Below, piece after piece: positions 1 through 8,450 of a stretch of 28,268 nt of DNA (position 1 is the stretch's first letter; each line of letters begins with the position of its first letter). The translations under genes and the position numbers were made by a program. The stretch lies in NCBI GenBank assembly GCA_013054445.1, contig JAAMPI010000680.1:1-28268 (forward strand). Direction: 5' to 3'. The notes under the pieces are model-generated. The model worked only from the letters and a program-made list of their open reading frames with translations, was not told the origin of the DNA and searched no databases. Source of the DNA: Cudoniella acicularis (lineage: Eukaryota; Ascomycota; Leotiomycetes; Helotiales; Helotiaceae).

Positions 1-3
1 AGC

Positions 4-561
4 GTGTACGAACCAAATGGTGTATACAAACCAGGTAGTTTTGTACAAAATAGTTACTGCATTTTGTGTGTGATTTCCGGGCCTACCTGTTCGGGAGATC
101 GTGGTGGTGCCCTGCCCTTGAACTTATCATGCAGTGACCTGATGGAATTTATTTGGCCTTACGATCTCTTGATTTCCGAAGACCCTAGAGGCTATCCGGA
201 TGATTAACTCCGTCTTAGCAGATCTACTATACGGGCTTTCAAGGAAAATAATACCGTTGGATTTGGCAGTGATTGGAAATTTGCAGGAGGTGATTTGCAC
301 AGTTTGTTCGCACTCAGTTTTTCTGATTTTGAGCCCGAATCAGGTTACTTCATTCCGTGGCGTCATCTGAGTGACGCTCGCATTGCCAAGTATAGTATTA
401 TATTTCACTCTTCTGCTCTAGAGGCTTGGATTGCCGTCGAGGTATACACCTTTGGAGAGAACAGTCAATTATATTTTAAGACTCGGTCAATGGAGTGGAG
501 TGGTGATTTCAGAAAGAGTATTACGCTCTTTGGTCTCGAAATTATTCCACATATTCAGTAA
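4..561 (+). pseudogene. Unrecognised interrupted open frame at left edge
   Basis: One reading frame stays open from the left edge to a TAA at 559-561, broken only by a TAA at 205-207. The translation is of ordinary composition (rich in W, F and Y, not low complexity) and has no ATG near the left end, so it could be the 3' part of a gene that begins outside the window. A possible intron acceptor (CTTAG, about 217-221) follows the internal stop, so the stop could lie in an intron rather than be a lesion. I do not recognise any family motif. It may be a real last exon, a remnant or chance; confidence is low. Confidence 0.3.
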
Positions 562-1516
562 GTACACAAAAAAGACGTGGAAGGAAAGTGTTTCAGTCAT
601 TACACATGCTTAACTTAACAACGGGTCATGTTGCCGTCTTTTGACCCCCGAAATGCCTGCAGTCGAATCCATACCTACGGACTTATATCAAATACTCGTG
701 GTATATTCCTCACAAATACTAAGGCCCCGTATTGTATATTATCCTTCAATGCCTTCACGCTTCAATGACAATTCGAACACTGATGCGCACGAATGCTCAT
801 GCTAGCGCTTCAACTGTTCGCCAACTTCTTCTTCCACTTTTCAGAGATAATCAAATCAATCTGAGGGGAAACTACCTACGACGCAAACAGAGTACCTTGC
901 ATGTTAAATACCACTATTGAGGGATTCATCAACATATTATTCTAATCTGAGTTCTGGAGACCGAGCAGTGAGAATCCCGAATACACACGGAGACAGGCGG
1001 CACTTCTGATAATCCCGCCTCTTGCTATTAGAGGATTGCTTCCTAATCTTGGACGTCCAGAGATTCATGTTCTTTGGATGCCGAAAGTTGGTAAAACGAA
1101 TTGAGCAAGGGGGAGATACTGAGATGATATCTTGATCCTTGAGAAGGAATGTATTGCAGTTCTGGGCCTAGAGCGGGGTAAACGAGGTCATAATTTTGAG
1201 TTGAAAAGCAATTGTTTCTAGGTACCGCTCTGGATATTTTATTTTGGAAGAAAACTCTTCTAGAAATCCCAGAACGTAAAAACTGTTGAGACTCTAGAAG
1301 TGTGATGTGAATGATCAGGTGATTATGGTATCACATGACCCGCCCCCATGCCATTCGTTCTTAGCCTCAGGCAAGTCTTACGTGTACGTAATTTAAAAAT
1401 AACTTTACTAACAAAAGAGTTCACTTTAATTTCTGACTGTCGTCGTCGTCCTTCATGGAGCTCTCGCCTTCGAGGGCTTTTGCTACCACCAACGACATAA
1501 TGCGAAACGACCGTAC
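562..1516. other. Intergenic stretch, no gene seen
   Basis: Only short frames without family signals are present on either strand. The last few hundred bases presumably hold the promoter of the GT71 gene that starts at 1534. No tRNA, repeat or transposon end was recognised. Confidence 0.5.
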
Positions 1517-1567
1517 ATGACAGTAGCTTCGCGATGCGATACCAGCTACGCCTCACGCGTACAGTAG
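1517..1567 (+). promoter_or_regulatory. Short upstream ORF overlapping the GT71 start
   Basis: An ATG at 1517 opens a 16-codon frame that ends at TAG 1565-1567. It overlaps the start codon of the mannosyltransferase (1534) in a different frame. If the transcript begins upstream of 1517, a scanning ribosome would meet this ATG first, which could lower translation of the main frame. Whether it lies in the mRNA is not visible from sequence. Confidence 0.35.
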
Positions 1568-3018
1568 CTCTAGTCGCTTTTCTTATTTTTGTTTCCTACC
1601 TCCTCATCACCTCTCAAAAAGATCATCTTCACATTCCTTCATTCAATTCCACAGAATTATTTTTTCATCACGACCAACTCTCACCGGAAGGGGAAAGCAC
1701 TCCAGTTTCTGAAGAAATTCAATCGTTTTGGGGCTTCTGGAGCCAGGTTTTTCACGATGACCGTCCGCAAACTGGACCTATTGCCCTAGGCAGCAATGCG
1801 CAAACTGTTCCCATAAAGTCTGAAGATCACGGACCGCGAGAATCTCCAAGAAACTGCGTGGAGAATTCTAATTCTGATATTGAATCATTGCGCTCCAAGC
1901 ATGCGGCAGTCCTGGAGACATTGAAATCCCAGGACGTTCGGGGAGAAATGTTCAACGGTACAGGTGTTGTGATGATGGGAGGAGGAGAATACTTCGGACC
2001 TGCAATCATCGGAATACACATGCTCCGGAAAACAGGAAGCACTCTGCCAGTCGAAATCTTCGTCGCTGACCCAAGCGAATACGAAACAACTCTTTGCGAG
2101 GATTACCTACCAAAATTTGAAGCACGCTGTCTTGTCCTGTCGGACTTTCTCCGGAACCAAAACGCGTCGTCGGGAAGAAAGTTCGAGGTGACACATTACC
2201 AGCTCAAATCTCTCGCTATGCTCTTCTCCTCTTTCGCGGAGGTGCTCTATCTGGACAGTGATAGTATACCCCTGGTCGACCCCTCTGAATTATTCTCAAC
2301 GGAACCCTACATCTCCAGCGGACTAGTCGTCTGGCCTGACTTCTGGATCGCAACCGAATCCCCTCTTTTCTACAAAATAGCCGGACTGTCCTCCTTCCCC
2401 TCGAATCTACCCAAAAGCTCAAGCGAAGCCGGCCAGTTACTCATCAACAAGAAAACACATCTCAAAACTCTTCTCTTGGCAATATATTACAACATCTACG
2501 GACCGGATTATTACTACCCTCTCCTAAGCCAAGGCGTCCTGGGTCAAGGAGACAAAGAAACATTCATGGCTGCCGCGCTGGTTTTAGAGCAGCCTTATTA
2601 CCGTGTCAAGACGGGTGTTTCGTCGGTCAGGCGGAACGATGGTCAAGAGATCAAGGGCAGCGGTATGGTGCAGCACCATCCTTCTGATGACTTTCTTCAT
2701 TTTGGAACGCAGGGTATCGACAGTACAACCGAAGAAAAGAGCGCGACGGTACGGCCGGCTTTCCTTCACGCAAATACGCCGAAGATGAACGCGGGACACC
2801 TCGTAGATGAAGGTGATCTTTTCAGTACTCACAAGAAGCGGCTGAGGCTGTGGGGATCCAAGGAAGAGCAAGAGAAGCGTTTTGGATATGATGTCGAGAA
2901 AGCGGTTTGGGAATTGCTGGTTGGAACGGGGTGTGAATTGGAGAATGTTGTTCAGGAGTGGAAGGGCCGAAGAAGGGTTTGTGGGAGACTTGAGGAGCAT
3001 TGGAAAGAGGTGTTCTGA
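1534..3018 (+). CDS. GT71-family mannosyltransferase (MNN1/MNN2-like), type II membrane protein
   Basis: Intronless frame of 494 residues. Residues about 9-26 form one hydrophobic segment after a short basic N-terminus (R2, R6, R9), the layout of a Golgi type II glycosyltransferase. A low-complexity stem follows to about residue 140. The catalytic part carries GTGVVMMGGG (142-151), the region around YLDSDSIPL (239-247) with the D-x-D metal/nucleotide-sugar motif at 241-243, and GQGDKETF (337-344), all typical of the fungal 'Mannosyl_trans3' family. Family members add alpha-linked mannose from GDP-mannose to N- or O-glycans in the Golgi; the linkage (alpha-1,2 or alpha-1,3) cannot be told here. 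The frame appears undamaged, in contrast with the decayed block immediately downstream. A short upstream ORF overlaps its start. Confidence 0.9.
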   Translation: MRYQLRLTRTVALVAFLIFVSYLLITSQKDHLHIPSFNSTELFFHHDQLSPEGESTPVSEEIQSFWGFWSQVFHDDRPQTGPIALGSNAQTVPIKSEDHGPRESPRNCVENSNSDIESLRSKHAAVLETLKSQDVRGEMFNGTGVVMMGGGEYFGPAIIGIHMLRKTGSTLPVEIFVADPSEYETTLCEDYLPKFEARCLVLSDFLRNQNASSGRKFEVTHYQLKSLAMLFSSFAEVLYLDSDSIPLVDPSELFSTEPYISSGLVVWPDFWIATESPLFYKIAGLSSFPSNLPKSSSEAGQLLINKKTHLKTLLLAIYYNIYGPDYYYPLLSQGVLGQGDKETFMAAALVLEQPYYRVKTGVSSVRRNDGQEIKGSGMVQHHPSDDFLHFGTQGIDSTTEEKSATVRPAFLHANTPKMNAGHLVDEGDLFSTHKKRLRLWGSKEEQEKRFGYDVEKAVWELLVGTGCELENVVQEWKGRRRVCGRLEEHWKEVF

Positions 3019-3334
3019 AAAAAAGGCGACGGATTGTAAGATTATCGGCGTTTTGGGTAGAGGTGTAAATTTCCGTGGCGGGGCGGCTTTTTGGCCCTAT
3101 AGAAAAGAAGTTATTTTTATAATGTTTGTTGAGTTCGCTGTTTAGTGTCTCGAAATAACACCTTATGTCTTATTTTCATATAGTAAGTCTTAAACGTATT
3201 CTATAGCCTCTCTCTATTTAACTAGAACTATTTAAGATTAACTAATAATTAAATTTCTATTTAGCTATAGGTTCTGGGCCTAAAAATACTCTAGGGAATA
3301 AAGTAAGCACCAGTACTAACTATTTATTCCTCCA
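3019..3334. other. AT-rich intergenic stretch
   Basis: Rich in TA steps (roughly 3130-3310) with no usable frame. It separates the intact GT71 gene from the decayed kinase/ARF block. The composition would fit repeat-induced mutation of an old repeat, but no repeat partner is visible in the window. Confidence 0.4.
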
Positions 3335-3454
3335 ATGCCTGTCCAGGTTACGTTCAAGCCAAATGCTGGGCTCAGAGCCGTAATGCAGCGCATCGTCCGC
3401 GGAATTGCCGGCGAGGGAGAATACTCTGTAGTTGAAATCTTGTACGAGCTGTGA
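3335..3454 (+). CDS. Possible 39-residue small ORF or exon remnant
   Basis: ATG at 3335, TGA at 3452-3454. The translation has a non-biased composition (ends EYSVVEILYEL) and sits just after a perfect TACTAAC branch-like motif (3314-3320). It is too short to trust and resembles nothing I recognise. It could be an isolated exon of an eroded gene or a chance frame. Confidence 0.15.
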   Translation: MPVQVTFKPNAGLRAVMQRIVRGIAGEGEYSVVEILYEL

Positions 3455-3615
3455 ATATCCCTAAGTCAGCCGCTGAACAGAGGATGAAATATTTTCGCAA
3501 ACACTAACAATTGCGACGATCATTGTTACCCTACTTAGTGTTCGCACCTCTCGAATTACCATCACGCCCCCAACCCCCGTCGTATCTGTACAAAATTCGC
3601 CCGCATCCCTCGAAG

Positions 3616-5147
3616 ATGCCGCCTCGTCAACATGAAGAGGACGATGCTGAGACGTCGCCCTGGCCTCGCTTCATTCTCGTCAGCCTCCGCCACACCGAAG
3701 GCCTCGAAAGATACGAACCAGGCGGCTTCCACCCCGTTCACCTGGGCGACGTCTACGGCGATGGACGGTATAGAGTTGTGCACAAGCTCGGCACCGGCGG
3801 CTTCTCTACTGTCTGGCTGGCGCGGGACGAGACAGAGCGTAGGTGGGTGGCTCTGAAAATTGTCGTCGCCGACTCCTCAATGTCTGTTTATGCCAAGACC
3901 AAGTTGGGCTGCCATGCTGCCTTGCAGTGCGCCAGTGATGCCACATTCACTGCTGAACATCGGCATTTCATCCTCGATGGGCCAAATGGTCGCCATCTAT
4001 ACCTTGTCCTGCCTGTTTTAGGCCCGTCTACGTCTCAGTTATCTGTTGGCCTTTCTTCTAGGATCAGACCGCGGCTATCTCGTAGGGCTAGTTACCAAGT
4101 CACGAAGGCCTTAGCTAGTCTACATGCGTAAGGCTTATGCCATGGAGATAAGTAACCTTTATACCCGAACGGCTGTCTAGCCATCTTTATCATCTAATGA
4201 CATATCTAGACGTGACAACGGCTAATATCCTCTTCAGTCTATCGGATGTCGATCGCTATTCCGAGAGTGATATCTACCGCTTATTTGGCACACCTGAGAC
4301 GGCACCGCTTAAAACCTACTCTAGGGAGACACCAGGTCCAGGAGCCCCAGGTTATATCGTGAAATCGCTCGATTTTCTCTCCTCTAAAGAGAGTATAATC
4401 AGCAAAGATGTCAAACTAATCGACTTTGACCAGTCCTTTCCGGTTTCATCACCCCTAGAAAATATGCTTGGTACTCCAGTTAAGTTTCTGGCACCCAAGG
4501 TGGCGGTAGGCTTAAAAGCCAGTCCTGCAAGCGACGTTTAGGCTCTCGGTTGTTCTATCTTCCGACTTAGATCGGGGGAAAGCCCTTTCTCGGGTTATGA
4601 AGTCACCTCTTCGGCGGATTTGATAAGGATTATTATCCAGACTCTCGGTGACATGCCTGATTCGTGGGGGGACATACTATTTGATTATGATGGACAGCCG
4701 ACAAAAGACCCTACCAAAGGCGAACCACTTGAGAAGTGGGAAGGTCAAAGGCCAATCAAGGATCTGGTCTACAAGATATGGGACCAACCCGAGAACAATG
4801 TTGTCAAGACTGGCAGGGTTCGGCCAGAACATCAAGCATGGAGAGCGGACGAAAATAAGCCATACCCTCAATGCTTCTCGGATATTGTCTGGAAGCCTAC
4901 AGCGACGAAGATTGATAATACTTATCTCCATGGTTACGATGATGAGACAGACGCACTGCTAGAGGCGGTGCCAAAGATTTCGGAGAACGAGGCAGTCCTG
5001 CTTCACGATCTCTTGTCTAAAGTCTTTATATACGATCCATAAAAGCGCTTAAGTGCCAGACAGATGCTAAGCTATCCTTAGTTTCACATGGACAGTCTAT
5101 TATCAGAGGATCACAGGGAGCTCTGCCGAAAATCGCCAATAATATAG
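3616..5147 (+). pseudogene. SRPK-like serine/arginine-protein kinase, pseudogene with transition-type stops
   Basis: From ATG 3616 the frame shows a kinase N-lobe: glycine loop GTGGFSTVW (59-67) and the ATP lysine in VALKI (K81). The catalytic loop CHGD-V-TTANI is split by an apparent intron (about 4148-4209) with branch CTAAT and acceptor TAG; its donor reads ATAAGT where GTAAGT is expected. The activation segment (4422 onward) reads DFD instead of DFG, and APE has become APK (4491-4499). Stops interrupt conserved positions: TAA 4129-4131 just before GLCHGD, TAG 4539-4541 where kinases have SDxWxLG, TAA 5040-5042 after YDP, and TAG 5079-5081 in the HPW motif. At least the two TGG-to-TAG changes, the donor, DFG and APE changes are transitions. 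The layout with a long kinase insert matches fungal SRPK-type kinases that phosphorylate SR splicing factors; a functional product is very unlikely. Confidence 0.85.
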
Positions 5148-5485
5148 GCGTAGAGAAATAATGCCTTGATATAAGAGGAGGGGCCTTAGATAATCCAGGG
5201 TTTGCCGGGCGGGGTTTTCTTGCTCTAAGGCTTTGGCTTCGGTCGGAATGCCCAGGTAGATAGTCCAAGTATACACTAGCCAGCATAAAATCTAGGGACT
5301 TGGGCGAAAAAATATACCTTGGAACAGTTTCTTGATCCTCCTCTCCTTCTTCCTCTCCTATACTAGAAATGTATTAGTAGCCAAGTGAAGTAGTAGACGA
5401 AAAGTCTTACGTCTGATCGTCGATCCTTCCCTAGCAATACCATCACCCCAGGAGTCTCCTTCCGTCTCGGTCCTGTAAGGGCGAG
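5148..5485. other. Gap between kinase and ARF pseudogenes
   Basis: No supported frame. A first ARF exon, with the N-terminal myristoylation glycine, would be expected here but I could not identify it. An in-frame TAG near 5430 precedes the recognisable ARF sequence and might be a splice acceptor. Confidence 0.35.
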
Positions 5486-6157
5486 ATGGAAATTATGATG
5501 GCTGGCTTGGAAGGAGCCGGGCAGACGACGGTATTATTCTCGCTGAAGCTTACCCATGCGCTCAAACCTGTTCCCACAAATGGTATGTCTCCAATTATAC
5601 CACCTGGCTCTCTATTTTTTGTAGAAAAACTTTGAAGCCTGACTTAATATTTTTCTTCCCTAGGTCAGGATGTTGTGATAACTCAGTACAAGAACATTGA
5701 TTTCACAGTCCGGAATATCAAACCACAGACGAGCATGAGAGCTTTGTGGCGAGGTCGCTTTACTAAAGCTCGAGGCATCGTCTTTGTTGTCAACAGCAAT
5801 AATCGAAGCAGCCTCTCTGATACTGGCGAGGCATTTTTCAGTATTATTGATCAGGAATATTTTGCTGAAACGGTGATTTTGGTTATTTGTGTCGAGAAGG
5901 ATTTGTCGGTGTTTATAAATATTCTGATATATAACACGGAGGTTTCACTGCTAATGAGTTTCTAGGCGCCGGTGAGCTTGGCTGATATGACATCTAAGCT
6001 TAGTCCTCATGGTCTGAAGCAGCATAAATGAGTGTGTGCACTTCAGGGGTTTAAGGTTGGGATATGCTGATAAACTTGATAGTATTTTGCTAATGGAGGA
6101 GATGGTCTTCGAGACGGGATAGAATCACTTGTGGGTACTATTGCACGCTCACGTTAA
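5486..6157 (+). pseudogene. ADP-ribosylation factor (ARF-type small GTPase) pseudogene
   Basis: The order of ARF motifs is clear: EMEIMMAGLEGAGQTT (P-loop), an intron at about 5583-5663 (GTATGT donor, CCCTAG acceptor), then QYKNIDFTV, LWRGRF, GIVFVVNSNNR, a second probable intron ending TTCTAG at 5965, and SLADMTSKLSPHGLKQHK. All pieces are in consistent phase. Lesions: the P-loop lysine that binds the phosphates is Q (GAGQTT for GxxGKTT); the switch-II DVGGQ motif has become NIKPQ; the NKxD base-recognition motif reads CVEKD; and TGA 6029-6031 replaces the conserved Trp after HK. The tail matching SGDGLxEGLxWL is recognisable at 6089-6157. ARFs recruit coats to Golgi membranes; this copy lacks residues essential for GTP binding. 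It lies directly behind the kinase pseudogene on the same strand. Confidence 0.8.
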
Positions 6158-6356
6158 TAAATTGTTTGACTCTAGCCTAGTTTGAATTTAATAACTATTG
6201 AAGTGTCTTCCCTCTTGCACCAGGTGACCGGGTTCTCTAAATATCAGCCTCACATAATTGACCAACGTGCAAACTGAAGTTGGAGTTTATAATGCAGTGT
6301 TTATTCTAGAAGTTTGACTACTAAGTAGTCAATCGTTCGCTTGCTAGCCGACTGCC

Positions 6357-6743
6357 CTAATCCAAGCTCTTCTTGAAATCTGCAAAAATTTGCTTTGCAA
6401 GCTCTCTCTTTTTCTGATCATCTGCTTCCGGCTCAATGGGCACCTCGGCAAAAGCAAGATTCTGATGAGAGTTCTTCTCCGCCATTGTCCTCAAAGTTCT
6501 ATTCTCGGCATTTTTGTTCGGCTGCAGAAAGACGGCTTTGACCATACGTCCGTCCTTTTTGTAAACTTCGCCATTATCCACTCGTGCGCCAATTGCGGTG
6601 TCGTCCTTACTGTTTCTGGCAGGCACGGCTCGACTACCTGGAGTAGTTGCACCTGAAACTAAAGTTTCGATTCGACCTTTGGATTTGATGGTGCATTCAA
6701 AGAGCTTGTCGACTGCCGCCTGAATAGCCTTTTTTCCACTCAT
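6357..6743 (-). CDS. Small hypothetical protein, 128 residues
   Basis: Reads MSGKKAIQAAVDKLFECTIK at the start and has a charged, Lys/Glu-rich C-terminus (DDQKKRELAKQIFADFKKSL) likely to form a helix. No signal peptide, membrane segment or known motif is visible. An alternative start at 6797 adds 18 residues, but that stretch has the form of an intron (GTATGT donor, TTAAC branch, AAG acceptor directly before this ATG), so I prefer the start at 6743. The frame is intact and runs opposite to the decayed ARF. Function is unknown; the composition is compatible with a small soluble nucleic-acid- or protein-binding factor, but that would be a guess. Confidence 0.55.
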   Translation of the reverse strand: MSGKKAIQAAVDKLFECTIKSKGRIETLVSGATTPGSRAVPARNSKDDTAIGARVDNGEVYKKDGRMVKAVFLQPNKNAENRTLRTMAEKNSHQNLAFAEVPIEPEADDQKKRELAKQIFADFKKSLD

Positions 6744-6799
6744 CTTTATTGGTATCGTGTTAAAATCGTTACAAGAGGGCACTGGTGTGTTGCACATAC
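6744..6799 (-). other. Probable 5' UTR intron of the 128-residue gene
   Basis: On the minus strand this 56-nt stretch begins GTATGT, has TTTTAAC as a plausible branch site about 16 nt from its end, and finishes AAG just before ATG 6743. It is open in the gene's frame, which makes an 18-residue longer protein look possible if the splice signals are ignored. Confidence 0.4.
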
Positions 6800-6810
6800 C
6801 TTGAATTGGT

Positions 6811-6832
6811 CTGGGACTCTGGGACTCTGGGA
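6811..6832 (+). repeat. Short tandem repeat, CTGGGACT x 2.75
   Basis: CTGGGACT occurs at 6811-6818 and 6819-6826, followed by CTGGGA at 6827-6832. It lies just upstream of the small minus-strand gene and may be a length-variable site. Confidence 0.8.
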
Positions 6833-6833
6833 G

Positions 6834-8450
6834 TTTTGAAGTTTATAAAGATATTGCGTAATGAATATTTCGGTGAGGAGCTGTTGAATGTTAGACGTTT
6901 TTCTTTTTAGAAGCCTCCAGCTGGGAACTTACGAATTGTTAGAAGATGAGAGCCAAAGGGTAGTGTTTATTTTGTTGGGTCGATGAGCCAATGGATAGGT
7001 GATAATGTTAGTTAGCAAGTGGATGCTCCATCTCCTTAAATGGAGAAAGTAGGTTCTATTCATAAATTGAGCCAACATTAATCAACAAGGCTGCACGTCT
7101 TGTGAGTCACAAGGCCTTTCCGCGACCAAATTCACGTTCCTCCACAATGCCACAAAATCACGCCGAGTATATTAAGTGCCACCAATAGGCAGCCTTTTCA
7201 TCAATTATCTTCTTTAAGCTCGACACTTGTACCCATAATATCGTTTATTATGCACCGCGCCAAGCTCCCCTTGGAGGCTTCCCGCGCTTCTGGGAATTTC
7301 AGGATCCCAGTGTTGGCTTCTTGACCACACGTCTCATGCAGAAAGTAACCTTCATTGTGGCCGCAAGAAAGGGACTTGAAGTGATGCTGTTGGCCGGGTA
7401 GAAGCGCTCAGCTCTTTTTTCCATAGATCCTTATCCACCTGGCTTCCTTGAGGTCGAGCTGACGCGTGGGTCCAGGGTTACCAGCCAAACTTGAGCTGCG
7501 AATTAGCTGCTGCCTAGGTTCAAAACTATTGAGTGTGTTGCTGTTTCTATTTCAAATCGACTGCTGTTGTTCCAAGCCCATATGCAAGGCCAAATTCTAA
7601 GCAGTTGGTAAGTGTTGAGGTAGTAGCGTAAGCGGTAAGTCAAACACCAACAAGGCCACGCCCCTGCTATTAGAGAAGCTCCACACAGTCAGGAAAATAT
7701 TATGGACACGAAGGAAGATATCCCGGAAATCTCCGTAGCCGTATACCTGGAAGCGGATTTCATGTTTTTATTCTTTCTTTTGAAAAACCTTGATGCGGTT
7801 ATTAGAGCCGCCCTTAGTCATAGTTATGACTTGAATATTGCTCGATTGAAATTGATTCTTCACATTGAGCTTCCAAGACTATTTACGTGTATAATTGAAC
7901 GCCCCGGGCTTAACTCCTGAATCAGTCTTGAGTCTTGACTTCAAGGCGCAAGAATGATCGATGTAGATTTCAGCACAATGCACATAAACGCTGTGGTCAT
8001 ACGACGGATCAACACAGCAACCGATATATTCTTGGCACAGAATCACACGCGGCAAAAAAGCGTCAGACGGTGGGAAGAAGTGAAGTCTGGACTCTGGCGG
8101 TTAGAGTGGGTCCCAACTCCTAAAACCTGACCCGAGCGCTAAACACTGAAACCTTAAGCTCTCTGTCGATTTGTTCCATTGACCACGAGTAATATTGCGA
8201 GGGGCTCCAAGCAGTTCCAAACCATCCAGAGTCTGCCTAAATCAAAAACACTAACTCATATGGGAAGCAAATCAAGAAAGTTGCAAGTCACGTGTTAGAC
8301 TGCACTCAGGGGTAGAGCACGGGGCTGGTTGGTGCCTGGCGCGTAGTTTTGTGCCTAAGGTTTTAAAGAACCTCAACATTGATTTCCAGGCGCGTCGCAT
8401 CTCATCTTCTTAGTGACTAGCAATTTTGAGCGCGATGAGCTCGAGGAAGC
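6834..8450. other. Long gene-poor stretch
   Basis: No gene could be supported over about 1.6 kb. There is one 72-codon plus-strand frame from ATG 7702 to TGA 7920, with a hydrophobic centre (around FMFLFFLL) but no family signal; it is as likely chance as real. The last few hundred bases must contain the promoter of the AIM9-like gene. No tRNA: a stretch near 8310 resembles a D-arm region but no B-box follows. Confidence 0.4.

Noticed and set aside
2584..3000. Minus-strand 138-codon frame
   Set aside because: Fully antisense to the intact GT71 gene, with no motif of its own.
4129..5081. Reading the kinase stops as small introns
   Set aside because: Each stop sits exactly at a conserved residue (for example Trp of SDxWxLG) with the frame continuing on both sides; no donor/acceptor pairs surround them, except the true intron at 4148-4209.
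8300..8340. tRNA-like GGGGTAGAGCAC segment
   Set aside because: Resembles a D-arm only; no B-box GGTTCRANYCC at the required distance and no acceptor stem.
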